Shown here in pieces: positions 9,497-17,807 of a DNA stretch of 64,000 nt. Location: assembly GCF_025148125.1 (NCBI RefSeq), contig NZ_CP102267.1, forward strand, positions 187,501 to 251,500, read 5' to 3'. A program made the translations under genes and the position numbers. Position 1 is the first letter of the stretch. Each line of letters begins with the position of its first letter. The DNA comes from Blautia wexlerae DSM 19850. GTDB taxonomy: Bacteria > Bacillota > Clostridia > Lachnospirales > Lachnospiraceae. The notes below the pieces were generated by a model. It did not search any database. It was not told where the DNA came from and saw only the letters and a list, made by a program, of their open reading frames with translations.

Positions 9497-10282
9497 ATGC
9501 TTGAAATAAAGGATCTCTCAGTCCGGTATGGAAAGCAGGCACCTACTATCGAGCATTTCAACCTGAACATGAAGAAGGGCGAGATCATCAGTGTTGTAGG
9601 TGAGAGTGGAAGTGGAAAAACCACTGTTATCAGAGCTGTCCTCGGCGCACTTGCCGGGGGCGGTAAGGTAACACAGGGAGATATCCTCTTTAACGGAAAA
9701 TCCCTGCTGACCAATACCAAGGATGAATGGAGACAGTTAAGAGGAACACGTATATCCATGATCTTCCAGGACTGCGGCGGAACCCTGAATCCGATCCGTA
9801 AGATTGGAAGCCAGTTCGTGGAATACATCTGTACTCATTCAAAAGTGTCAAAAGATGAAGCGTGGAAAAAAGGAGTAAGCATGCTGGAGAAAATGCGTCT
9901 CCCGGAAGCAGAGAATATTATGAACAGTTATCCTCATCAGCTTTCCGGTGGTATGCGTCAGCGTGTGGGTATTGCCATGGCAATGACCTTTAATCCTGAA
10001 CTGCTTCTGGCAGACGAACCCACCAGTGCATTGGATGTGACTACACAGGCACAGATTGTTCGTCAGATGATGGAGCTGCGTGACGATTTCCACACAGGCA
10101 TTATCATCGTAACCCATAACATTGGTGTAGCTGCTTATATGGCAGACCAGCTGATTGTTATGCAGCATGGCAAAGTGGTGGATCAGGGAACAAGGGATGA
10201 GGTTATGAATCATCCGACCAGTGATTATACAAAGAAACTTCTGGCAGCAGTACCGGAAATGGAGGGACGCCGTTTTGTTTAA
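9497..10282 (+). CDS. ABC transporter ATP-binding protein, Opp/Dpp D type
   Basis: The 261-residue nucleotide-binding subunit. Walker A reads GESGSGKTT, the Q-loop lies in SMIFQDCGGTLNPIRKIG, the ABC signature is LSGGMRQRVGIA, Walker B is LLLADEPTSALD, and the switch His is in IIVTHNIG. This matches DppD/OppD/NikD, although the C-terminal tail of longer members is missing. AAGGAG lies nine bases before the ATG. The stop codon overlaps the start of the second ATPase by eight bases. It should hydrolyse ATP at the cytoplasmic face of the importer. Confidence 0.93.
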   Translation: MLEIKDLSVRYGKQAPTIEHFNLNMKKGEIISVVGESGSGKTTVIRAVLGALAGGGKVTQGDILFNGKSLLTNTKDEWRQLRGTRISMIFQDCGGTLNPIRKIGSQFVEYICTHSKVSKDEAWKKGVSMLEKMRLPEAENIMNSYPHQLSGGMRQRVGIAMAMTFNPELLLADEPTSALDVTTQAQIVRQMMELRDDFHTGIIIVTHNIGVAAYMADQLIVMQHGKVVDQGTRDEVMNHPTSDYTKKLLAAVPEMEGRRFV

Positions 10283-11249
10283 GGAATCAGATATCGTGCT
10301 CAATGCAAAGCACATCGTAAAACAGTTTCCGGCCTCCCATGGACGGACACTGACAGCCTGCAATGACATTAACCTGAATGTCTATAAGGGCAAGACATTA
10401 GGAATTGTAGGAGAGAGCGGATGTGGTAAATCCACATTCGTAAGGATGGTTATTTCCCTTGACAAGCCTACCAGCGGTGAGATTCTGTATCATGGCAAAA
10501 ACCTTGCTGATCTTTCCAAAAAGGAAACATGGTTAAACCGCCAGAATATGCAGATGGTTTTCCAGGATCCGCTGGCATCCTTTGATCCGAAGATGAAGAT
10601 CGTGGATATCCTTACAGAGCCACTGATCAACTTCGGAAAATTAAAGAAAAGCGAGAAAGAAGCCAAAGCAAGAGAACTGCTGGAAATGGTAGAGCTGCCT
10701 GGAGATTTCGTAGATCGTTATCCTCACAACATGAGTGGCGGACAGAGACAGAGAATCAGTATTGCAAGAGCGCTTTCACTGGAACCGGAGATTCTGGTTT
10801 GTGATGAGGCGACTTCTGCACTGGATGTTTCTGTACAGGAATCTGTGATCGAGCTTCTGGTACGCCTTCAGAAAGAAAAAAATATCAGCATGCTTTTCAT
10901 CTGCCATGACCTGGCGCTGATCCGCTCTTTTGCCCATCAGATCGCTGTTATGTATCTGGGAAATATCGTAGAGGTTATTCCAGGTGAAGATGTTACAGAG
11001 TATGCAGTGCATCCATATACACAGGCACTTCTGGGTGCACAGTTCTCCATTCATATGGATCCCAGCCAGAAGATCCAAAGTATCGAGAGTGAAGCACCAA
11101 GTCCTCTGGATGTACCCAAGGGTTGTCCTTTCCAGAACCGCTGTGAGCATTGCACAGACAGATGTAAGGCAGAGATGCCGAAGCTGAAAGAGATTGCTCC
11201 CGGACATGAAGCAGCTTGTTTCTATGTGGAGGAGCATCTGAAAAATTGA
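10275..11249 (+). CDS. ABC transporter ATP-binding protein, Opp/Dpp F type
   Basis: The 324-residue second ATPase has Walker A GESGCGKST, signature MSGGQRQRISIARAL, Walker B LVCDEATSALD and switch His in FICHDLA. It also has the C-terminal oligopeptide-type extension with a cysteine cluster (CPFQNRCEHCTDRC and a later AACF), which in OppD/F-class proteins can bind an iron-sulfur cluster. The preferred start is TTG at 10275, served by GGAGGG inside the previous gene; longer starts fall within the upstream coding region. The 8-base overlap indicates translational coupling with the first ATPase. Confidence 0.92.
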   Translation: MFKESDIVLNAKHIVKQFPASHGRTLTACNDINLNVYKGKTLGIVGESGCGKSTFVRMVISLDKPTSGEILYHGKNLADLSKKETWLNRQNMQMVFQDPLASFDPKMKIVDILTEPLINFGKLKKSEKEAKARELLEMVELPGDFVDRYPHNMSGGQRQRISIARALSLEPEILVCDEATSALDVSVQESVIELLVRLQKEKNISMLFICHDLALIRSFAHQIAVMYLGNIVEVIPGEDVTEYAVHPYTQALLGAQFSIHMDPSQKIQSIESEAPSPLDVPKGCPFQNRCEHCTDRCKAEMPKLKEIAPGHEAACFYVEEHLKN

Positions 11250-11268
11250 AGGAAAGGGGGAAGGTGTA

Positions 11269-12516
11269 ATGAGAAGAAAGTTTATCAGTCTGACACTGAG
11301 TGCGGTTCTTGCGCTTGGAGTTACAACCCCTGCCTGGGCTGCCACTGAAACCTATGCAGATGGAGAGGTGCATACAATTGGTGTCGTCGTATATGATCCG
11401 GATGCCTCAGAGATGGAAATGTTCTCTGACTACTACCGCGACTATATTCAGGCAGGTTTTCCTGTGAAATTCATTTTCTCCGGCAAGACAACCAGCGCAG
11501 AGAATGAGATTCAGTATATTGATAAAATGAAAGAGCAGGGCGCAGAAGGAATCATTTCTTTCGGCGGATTTGCTTCAGGAATTCAGGATATCATTGAGGA
11601 ATGTGAAAAGGAAGAGATGTATTATGCACTTGGTTCCAACACTATCAGCGATGAGAATTATGAAGCAGTAAAAGATAATCCCTATTATATGGGAAGCGTG
11701 GGACCAAAGCTGGAAGATGTGTACCAGAGCGGATGCGATATGACAGAGTATTTTCTGGATAAGGGTGCGAAGAATTTTGTGATCATGTCCGGTGGTGCTT
11801 CTTCAGGAAACCGCCTGCATCAGGTGAGAACCTGGGGAATGCTCAATACATTGGAAGAGAAAGCAGGGCTGGTTCTGACAGAAGAGGCAGAAACACTTTC
11901 TACAACAGAAGAAGTTACAAAGCTTTCCAGTGAAGATGGTTCTGTACAGGTTACGATCTGTCCGGGATACACAGAGCAGGACGGACCGGGACTTGAAAAT
12001 CTGAGCACTGCATTTGCAGATGGAAACTGTGATGCGCTGATGAGTGCGTTCCATGTTTCCACTTATTTGGATAAAATCGCAGATAAGGAGAAAGAACAGA
12101 ACAGCAATATTCTGGTAGGCTCTATCGACAGTTTCACTGATGGAAATTATGAAATCTTCCAGAAGAAAGATATGTTCGGAAATCCACCTGTTGATTATGT
12201 ACAGGGAAAATATGCATCTCTGGCAGGTCCTGCATTTGCCATGATCTACAATGCCATCACAGGAAATCAGGATGCAGTAAAAGAGAACGGACAGGCAGCA
12301 CGTCTGTACCAGGGCTTCTGGACTGCAACAAATGAGAAAGATTATGAAGAGCTTTATGGATATGCAACAGGTATCTATGAAAATGCGTATAGCTGTGATG
12401 ATCTTCAGGGCGTGATCAAGGTATTTGATGACAGTGCTGCACCTGAGAAGTTCAAAGAACTGACAGAGAGTTATTCTGTAGAAGATGCCAAGGCGCGTAT
12501 CTTTGACGGGGAATAA
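11269..12516 (+). CDS. Extracytoplasmic type-1 periplasmic-binding-fold protein
   Basis: The 415-residue protein has a clear signal peptide with probable cleavage after AWA near residue 24 and no lipobox cysteine. The mature part begins like a type-1 (sugar/LacI-like) binding protein: HTIGVVVYDPDASEMEMFSDYY, then alternating strand-helix units with GAEGIISFGGFASG and KNFVIMSGGASSGN. It is not of the same fold class as the family-5 receptor earlier in the operon, so the operon encodes two unrelated extracellular ligand-binding proteins but only one permease pair. It may be an accessory or sensing receptor. GGAAAGGGGGAAGG lies before the ATG. I do not recognise a precise family. Confidence 0.75.
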   Translation: MRRKFISLTLSAVLALGVTTPAWAATETYADGEVHTIGVVVYDPDASEMEMFSDYYRDYIQAGFPVKFIFSGKTTSAENEIQYIDKMKEQGAEGIISFGGFASGIQDIIEECEKEEMYYALGSNTISDENYEAVKDNPYYMGSVGPKLEDVYQSGCDMTEYFLDKGAKNFVIMSGGASSGNRLHQVRTWGMLNTLEEKAGLVLTEEAETLSTTEEVTKLSSEDGSVQVTICPGYTEQDGPGLENLSTAFADGNCDALMSAFHVSTYLDKIADKEKEQNSNILVGSIDSFTDGNYEIFQKKDMFGNPPVDYVQGKYASLAGPAFAMIYNAITGNQDAVKENGQAARLYQGFWTATNEKDYEELYGYATGIYENAYSCDDLQGVIKVFDDSAAPEKFKELTESYSVEDAKARIFDGE

Positions 12517-12520
12517 GCAA

Positions 12521-13612
12521 ATGAGGACATTACGGGTAGCAGATCTGGAGGCGAAGCCGGGTGAGAAAGTATCTGGGTATGTGCATGTTATTGGTGCAGA
12601 ATTCGGAATTCCGGTAACACTGATCTGCGGAGAAAAAGAAGGCGGAACGGTTCTTATTTCCGGCGGCGTGCATAATGCAGAATATGTAGGGATTCAGGCT
12701 GCCATGCAGCTTGCAGATGAACTGGATCCGAAGAAGATCGCAGGAAATATCATTGTGATCCGTCTGATGAACAGGACGGGATTTGAGCACCGTACCATGA
12801 GTCTTACCTATGAGGATGGAAAAAACCTGAACAGAGTTTTCCCTGGAAATCCAAACGGGACGCTCAGTGACAGGATTGCTTATACGGTTGTGACAGAATT
12901 TTTCCAGAAGGCAGATTACTATGTGGATCTGCATTGCGGTGACGGATTTGAAGGTCTGGTATCTTATGTATACTGTACAGGTGCAGCAGCTTCGGAAGTA
13001 GCCGCAAAGAGCCGGGAGATGGCGGAAATCGCACATGTGGACTATCTGGTAACTTCCATGTGTGGAACAGGTGGAGCCTACAACTACGCCGGAAGCATGG
13101 GAATCCCGAGTATCCTGCTGGAACGTGGACATAGTTCCCGCTGGTGCGAAGATCTGGTAGCGGAGGATGTTCATGATGTGAAGAATATCATCAGACATCT
13201 GGGAATCCTTCGTGGGAAGTCTCATATTCATGGCAAACCACCGATAGAAGTAAGTCCTGTGATTTATGAAGATGCCCCGGTATCAGGCTGCTGGTATCCG
13301 GCGAAACAGCCCGGTGAGACATTTAAAGAAGGCGAAGTACTGGGAAGAATCTGCGATTATTTTGGACGTGAACTGTTTGTATACAGAGCCAAAATGGGTG
13401 GTATTATTCTTTATCAGACCATCAGTCTGTGCATTATGAAGGATACGCCGATGGTTTCTTATGGTACCTGGGATGAGGATACACAGGGTAAGATTGAAGT
13501 AGGATGTGAAGTGTGCGGAAATGAGAAACATAAGCATGGACACCATCATCATAAATCAGAGGAAAAACATCATAAACGGCATGAACATCATAAGCATCAT
13601 GAGGATAAATAA
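12521..13612 (+). CDS. AstE/aspartoacylase-like (M14-related) zinc hydrolase with His-rich tail
   Basis: The 363-residue cytoplasmic protein has the succinylglutamate desuccinylase/aspartoacylase signature. The zinc ligands appear as H51-x-x-E54 (GGVHNAEYVG) and H138 (VDLHCGDGFEG), with the substrate-binding NLNRVFPG segment and a likely catalytic Glu in LLERGHSS. Family members cleave amide or peptide bonds next to a carboxylate. The ATG at 12521 lies four bases after the upstream stop; the earlier in-frame start falls inside the previous gene. The last 27 residues contain 13 His with Lys and Glu, resembling the metal-storage tails of nickel and cobalt chaperones. With the riboswitch and transporter this points to metal or chelate handling, by inference. 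Confidence 0.82.
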   Translation: MRTLRVADLEAKPGEKVSGYVHVIGAEFGIPVTLICGEKEGGTVLISGGVHNAEYVGIQAAMQLADELDPKKIAGNIIVIRLMNRTGFEHRTMSLTYEDGKNLNRVFPGNPNGTLSDRIAYTVVTEFFQKADYYVDLHCGDGFEGLVSYVYCTGAAASEVAAKSREMAEIAHVDYLVTSMCGTGGAYNYAGSMGIPSILLERGHSSRWCEDLVAEDVHDVKNIIRHLGILRGKSHIHGKPPIEVSPVIYEDAPVSGCWYPAKQPGETFKEGEVLGRICDYFGRELFVYRAKMGGIILYQTISLCIMKDTPMVSYGTWDEDTQGKIEVGCEVCGNEKHKHGHHHHKSEEKHHKRHEHHKHHEDK

Positions 13613-13707
13613 ATACTTAAGTAAGACAGAAATGGGTTCGACCAACGCAAGTGAATAGCAAAGCAAATGAGCTTATCGGTTCGACATAAATATAAAAACA
13701 GAGTATA

Positions 13708-13760
13708 AAAATACGGCTGACTATATCCGGGTTAAATGCGGATATAGTCAGCCGTATTTT
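13708..13760. terminator. Strong bidirectional terminator
   Basis: A perfect 22-bp stem (left arm 13708-13729, right arm 13739-13760, nine-base loop) beginning AAAATACGGCTGACT. It closes the riboswitch operon on the plus strand and the DUF2284 gene on the minus strand. Confidence 0.92.
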
Positions 13761-13791
13761 ATACTATAGCAAGCCTCTTAATCAATATGCA

Positions 13792-14292
13792 TTATTTATG
13801 AGGCTTGCTATAATCTTCGTGAAACAGAATCTGTGTAAAGAATCTTACATCTGAGTCATCTGCCCAGCAGACCATACCTACTGCATCAGCCATTTTCTGT
13901 GCATCTACACTGTAGGCGGACATACAGGAACAATTCTTATACGGTCCTGCGCTCATGATCAGGATATCTTCTTTTCCCGCTTCCTGCATCTGTCTGGCAA
14001 GCTGTTCTGTAAGAATATTCTGTGCATGTTTCGCCTGCTTGAAAAGAACCGGATCCATGATCGGATCTTTCAGAACAGTCTGGAGAACCAGTGCCTTTTC
14101 ATATTTCAATGCCTTTGCCTGCATTTCTTCTACAGTACCGCAGGCAGGCGGACATGCAGGAACCAGGTTATAATTTCCACAGAGATTGTCCTCGCAGAAC
14201 TGCCTGTATTCCGGTACAAATACCAGGTCTTTTGTATCCATGATCGCTGCATCTGCGAAACCCATGGAAAGTGCTTCTTTTATTAAATCCAT
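13792..14292 (-). CDS. DUF2284 cysteine-rich, predicted metal-binding protein
   Basis: The 166-residue protein has the cysteine pattern of DUF2284. Early cysteines are in FCEDNLCGNY, a CPPAC motif lies in VPACPPACG, and a later pair is in YKNCSCMSAYS near residue 122. These suggest iron-sulfur or zinc binding. No catalytic function is established for the family. AAGAAGGGAG precedes the ATG. The gene is convergent with the riboswitch operon and shares its terminator. It has its own upstream region and no obvious partner. Confidence 0.8.
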   Translation of the reverse strand: MDLIKEALSMGFADAAIMDTKDLVFVPEYRQFCEDNLCGNYNLVPACPPACGTVEEMQAKALKYEKALVLQTVLKDPIMDPVLFKQAKHAQNILTEQLARQMQEAGKEDILIMSAGPYKNCSCMSAYSVDAQKMADAVGMVCWADDSDVRFFTQILFHEDYSKPHK

Positions 14293-14391
14293 AAGAATGT
14301 CTCCCTTCTTAAAGCGGATTATTTATTTTTTATCTTTTATGATTATAACATTTTGAAGTAAATAAAAACAGAAAAATCAAAATAAAATATA

Positions 14392-14532
14392 TTACTGTTC
14401 ACTTCGTTCACAGTAACGTAGCCAAAATTCATTCCAGATTGCCTGCGGCAATGGAATTTTGGCTTGTATGTCTCGGGATTTTGGCATATTCATGCCAAAA
14501 CACCTCGCGGAATAGTGGTGTGTGAACAATAA
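14392..14532. repeat. 141-bp structured palindromic element (MITE/REP-like)
   Basis: The gap between the DUF2284 and TetR genes is filled by a compact palindromic element. Its ends are near-perfect inverted repeats (TTACTGTTCAC at 14392-14402, GTGAACAATAA at 14522-14532). Inside are further hairpins: TTACTGT / ACAGTAA, CCAAAATTC with GAATTTTGG enclosing ATTGCC / GGCAAT, and TTTTGGCAT / ATGCCAAAA. No reading frame is present. This is the architecture of a non-autonomous mobile or REP-type repeat; copy number cannot be judged from one window. Confidence 0.6.
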
Positions 14533-14640
14533 CTAAAATATGCTCCTTAAAATACGAATTTCAGGAAGAAACTATCTGGAAATACAGGGAAGAAATTGAT
14601 ATAATGAACACACGAAGTTTTATCTGTGAGAGGAATTTGT

Positions 14641-15219
14641 ATGGATATGATAAATGAAGCAGGTAAGGGTGAGAAAACGAAATACCGTCTTGCGCGGTCA
14701 ATGAAGGAATGTATGAAAACGATGTCTGTAGATAACATTACAGTAAAACAGATCACAGAGAATTGTGGTGTTACGAGGCAGACTTTCTATCGGAATTTTA
14801 TGGACAAATTTGACCTGATCAACTGGTATTTCGATAAGCTTCTGGCGAAATCCTTTGAGCATATGGGAATGGGGAAAACTGTTTATGATGCTCTGGTAAA
14901 GAAGTTTACCTATATTCAGGAAGAGCATATTTTCTTTGCAGCAGCATTTAAATATGACAGTCAGAACAGTCTGCGCCAGCATGATTTTGAACTGATCCTG
15001 GATTTCTATGAGAATCTGATCCGTGAGAAAACAGGAAGAATCCCGGATGAGACTATACATTGTATTCTGGAAATGTACTGCCAGAGTTCTATTTATATGA
15101 CTGTAAAATGGGTACTGGGAGAGTTGGAATGTGCACCGGAGGGACTGGCGAAAATTTTAGTTGACGGGATGCCGGGAAAACTCTCGGAATTGTTTGAAAA
15201 GTTGGAAATATTGTCATAA
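14641..15219 (+). CDS. TetR/AcrR-family regulator (DhaS-like)
   Basis: The 192-residue protein has a TetR N-terminal HTH: SVDNITVKQITENCGVTRQTFYRNF, with the characteristic Phe-Tyr-x-x-Phe. The C-terminal ligand domain is helical and resembles the TetR_C_8/DhaS group of Firmicutes. The ATG at 14641 is preferred because GAGAGG lies eight bases ahead; an upstream GTG overlaps that site. The gene precedes a FucO-like dehydrogenase on the same strand, separated by a terminator, and probably regulates it or itself. A GTGCA / TGCAC dyad at 15233-15248 just downstream is a possible operator. Confidence 0.85.
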   Translation: MDMINEAGKGEKTKYRLARSMKECMKTMSVDNITVKQITENCGVTRQTFYRNFMDKFDLINWYFDKLLAKSFEHMGMGKTVYDALVKKFTYIQEEHIFFAAAFKYDSQNSLRQHDFELILDFYENLIREKTGRIPDETIHCILEMYCQSSIYMTVKWVLGELECAPEGLAKILVDGMPGKLSELFEKLEILS

Positions 15220-15283
15220 ATATAACAATATTAGTGCATAATTTTGCACACAGTTTTTCGGCACTATTGCACAAACATTGTGA

Positions 15284-15322
15284 GAAAGTTACATTTGAAC
15301 GAAAGTGTAACTTTCTTTTTTT
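15284..15322 (+). terminator. Terminator after the TetR gene
   Basis: 10-bp stem GAAAGTTACA / TGTAACTTTC followed by a T run. It separates the regulator from the dehydrogenase. A TATAAT at 15338-15343 downstream probably belongs to the dehydrogenase promoter, but no good -35 is seen. Confidence 0.85.
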
Positions 15323-15398
15323 GTTTCGCATTGTTAATATAATAACAAAGATAAGCGCTGCGGAAGCTTACCTAATACTGAAAGGAATGGAAATCATT

Positions 15399-16544
15399 AT
15401 GGCAAACAGAATTAACTTAAATCAGACATCTTATCACGGAGCAGGAGCAATCGAGGAAATCGCAAACGAAGCAAAAGCACATGGCTTTAAGAAAGCTTTC
15501 GTATGTTCTGACCCTGATCTTGTAAAATTCCATGTAACAAGTAAAGTTACAGATATTCTTGAGAAAAACGGACTTGCATATGAACTGTATTCAGACATCA
15601 AACCGAACCCGACAATCGAGAACGTACAGCACGGTGTTCAGGCATTTAAGAATTCTGAAGCGGATTATCTGATCGCAATCGGCGGTGGTTCTTCCATGGA
15701 CACTTCCAAAGCAATCGGTATTATTATTGCAAACCCTGAATTCGAAGATGTAAGGAGTCTGGAAGGTACAGCTCCGACCAGGAAACCTTGTGTACCGATC
15801 ATTGCAGTTCCGACAACAGCAGGTACAGCAGCAGAGGTAACTATCAATTACGTTATCACAGATGTAGAAAGAAAACGTAAATTTGTATGCGTTGACCCAC
15901 ATGACATGCCGATCATCGCAGTTATTGATCCTGAAATGATGTCCTCCATGCCAAAGGGACTGACAGCTTCCACAGGTATGGATGCCCTCACTCATGCAAT
16001 CGAAGGATATACAACAAAAGCTGCGTGGGAAATGACAGATATGTTCCATTTAAAAGCAATCGAGCTGATCTCCAAATCTCTCCGCGGTGCTGTTGAAAAC
16101 ACAAAAGAAGGTCGTGAAGGAATGGCTCTTGGACAGTATATCGCTGGTATGGGATTCTCTAACGTAGGTCTTGGAATCGCTCATTCCATGGCTCATACAC
16201 TTGGTGCTGTTTATGACACACCACACGGTGTTGCCTGCGCAATGATGCTTCCAATTGTTATGGAATACAATCAGGAATGCACAGGTGAGAAATATCGTGA
16301 GATCGCCAGAGCAATGGGTGTCAAAGGCGTAGATGAAATGTCTCAGGATGAATACAGAAAAGCAGCAATCGAAGCTGTTAAGAAACTCTCTGTTGATGTA
16401 GGAATCCCGACTAAACTGGAAGCAATCAAAGAAGAAGATCTCCAGTTCCTGGCAGAATCCGCACATGCAGACGCATGCGCACCGGGAAACCCGAAAGATG
16501 CAAGCGTAGAAGATCTGAAAGACCTGTTCCGTAAGATTATGTAA
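15399..16544 (+). CDS. fucO: FucO-like iron-containing alcohol dehydrogenase (lactaldehyde reductase)
   Basis: The 381-residue group III alcohol dehydrogenase is closely similar in layout to E. coli FucO, including the MANR start. The NAD-binding glycine motif is IAIGGGSSMDTSKA. PTTAGTAAEVTINYVITD and the iron ligands follow: Asp and His in GMDALTHAIEGY, then the two His in HSMAHTLGAVYDTPHG. It should interconvert lactaldehyde and 1,2-propanediol, or a related small alcohol and aldehyde, with NADH in the cytoplasm. The start at 15399 is chosen by family alignment and an AAAGGA about a dozen bases ahead. No other fucose or rhamnose genes are nearby. Confidence 0.9.
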   Translation: MANRINLNQTSYHGAGAIEEIANEAKAHGFKKAFVCSDPDLVKFHVTSKVTDILEKNGLAYELYSDIKPNPTIENVQHGVQAFKNSEADYLIAIGGGSSMDTSKAIGIIIANPEFEDVRSLEGTAPTRKPCVPIIAVPTTAGTAAEVTINYVITDVERKRKFVCVDPHDMPIIAVIDPEMMSSMPKGLTASTGMDALTHAIEGYTTKAAWEMTDMFHLKAIELISKSLRGAVENTKEGREGMALGQYIAGMGFSNVGLGIAHSMAHTLGAVYDTPHGVACAMMLPIVMEYNQECTGEKYREIARAMGVKGVDEMSQDEYRKAAIEAVKKLSVDVGIPTKLEAIKEEDLQFLAESAHADACAPGNPKDASVEDLKDLFRKIM

Positions 16545-16568
16545 TTAATAATGGTTATAAGATGAAAT

Positions 16569-16620
16569 AAAAAAAGCACCGGCTGTAATGGAGTACTGTT
16601 ACAGTCAGGGCTTTTTTATT
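16569..16620 (+). terminator. Terminator after fucO
   Basis: Stem pairing AAAAAGC...GGCTGTAA with TTACAGTC...GCTTTTTT, followed by T-rich sequence. The remaining 275 bases before the alarmone synthetase gene show no gene. Confidence 0.85.
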
Positions 16621-16894
16621 TCCTATAAGTCTGCTGATGCTCTGAGTGTGGCGGGATTGTGCATGAGAAGCAGTGCCGTATGTAAGTGTAAGCAGACGAG
16701 AATTTTGTTTATAAAATGATTAGAATTGGGACACTGATTAAACACATTTCTTTTGTATGATGGAAACGTAATGGGGAAAAAATGGTTATTTTGCAGTACA
16801 AATGTGGAAAAATGCCAAGCTCTGCAAAGAAGTACAGAATAAGAAATATGAAAGACAGAAGAATAACTGCAGAGGTTTTTACAGGAGAAATAAT

Positions 16895-17530
16895 ATGACA
16901 GATGAAGAATACTATGAATTTATACAACCATATGAAGATGCTAAACAGATGCTTCTCACACGTCTTGATGTGTTGAATCACAACCTGTACGGTGAGGCAT
17001 CTGCAAGACCGATCCACAACATCCAATGCAGGATTAAGAAGAAACAGAGTATTGAAGAAAAACTGCAGCGAAAGGAAAAAGAACCTACTGTGATGAATGC
17101 GAAGGATTATCTTCAGGATATTGCAGGTGTCAGGGTAATCTGCTATTTTGTAGATGATATCTATAATCTGACAGAACTTCTGAAGAGTCAGAGTGATCTG
17201 ATAGTAATCAAAGAACGGGATTACATTGGAAACCCGAAGCCAAATGGATATCGGAGCTATCATGTGATCGTAGGAGTGCCGGTATATTGTCTGGATGGAA
17301 TGGAATACTTCCCGGTGGAGATACAGTTTCGTACTATGTCCATGGATTTCTGGGCCAGTATGGAGCATCGGATTTCCTACAAAAAGGAACGCACAGATAA
17401 GGAACAGCTAAAAGAGGAATTAAGAGAATATGCGAATATGCTGGTAGAGATTGAGAGCCGTTTTGAGCAGTATAATGAGACGGATCATCAACAGGAAAAA
17501 AGAACAGTAACAGTAAAACAGCCACTGTAA
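16895..17530 (+). CDS. relQ: Small alarmone synthetase, RelQ/SAS1 type (GTP pyrophosphokinase)
   Basis: The 211-residue single-domain (p)ppGpp synthetase has the same length as SAS1/YjbM. Synthetase motifs are present: YLQDIAGVRVICYFVDD, the Gly-Tyr-Arg-Ser loop in KPNGYRSYHVIV, and VEIQFRTMSMDFWASMEH with the catalytic Glu. There is no hydrolase, TGS or ACT domain, so it can only make alarmones from GTP or GDP and ATP, in the cytoplasm. The ATG at 16895 has AGGAG seven bases ahead; an upstream in-frame start adds 31 non-conserved residues. It is monocistronic with a terminator overlapping its end. Confidence 0.92.
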   Translation: MTDEEYYEFIQPYEDAKQMLLTRLDVLNHNLYGEASARPIHNIQCRIKKKQSIEEKLQRKEKEPTVMNAKDYLQDIAGVRVICYFVDDIYNLTELLKSQSDLIVIKERDYIGNPKPNGYRSYHVIVGVPVYCLDGMEYFPVEIQFRTMSMDFWASMEHRISYKKERTDKEQLKEELREYANMLVEIESRFEQYNETDHQQEKRTVTVKQPL

Positions 17531-17545
17531 AAGGTGGCTGTTTTT
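17515..17545 (+). terminator. Terminator overlapping the relQ stop
   Basis: AAAACAGCCACT pairs with AGGTGGCTGTTTTT around the stop codon, so the last codons of the gene lie in the stem. Confidence 0.85.
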
Positions 17546-17807
17546 GTGTCTTGTATTTTTTATAGTGGAATGTTAACATTGCTTTATAGTACCTTTATAT
17601 TATTTTTTGATAGCACCTTCAGAAAATATATAAAGGTAACTATTCAGCAGTTTATTATCCTGCTGAGATACTATGGCAATACTCTAAAATAATGTATCTT
17701 AATCCAGCTCATCAGAGTGTGAAATTCTGCTGAACTGTCTTAAATGCATTACTTACGAGGACTGCTATAAACAGTTATGATTCTGGAAATAAGAGAAGGA
17801 GAAGCGT

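Noticed and set aside
13625..13690. GGTTCGAC direct repeats resembling tRNA T-arms
   Set aside because: No acceptor or anticodon stems pair around them and no CCA-like end; treated as untranslated spacer.
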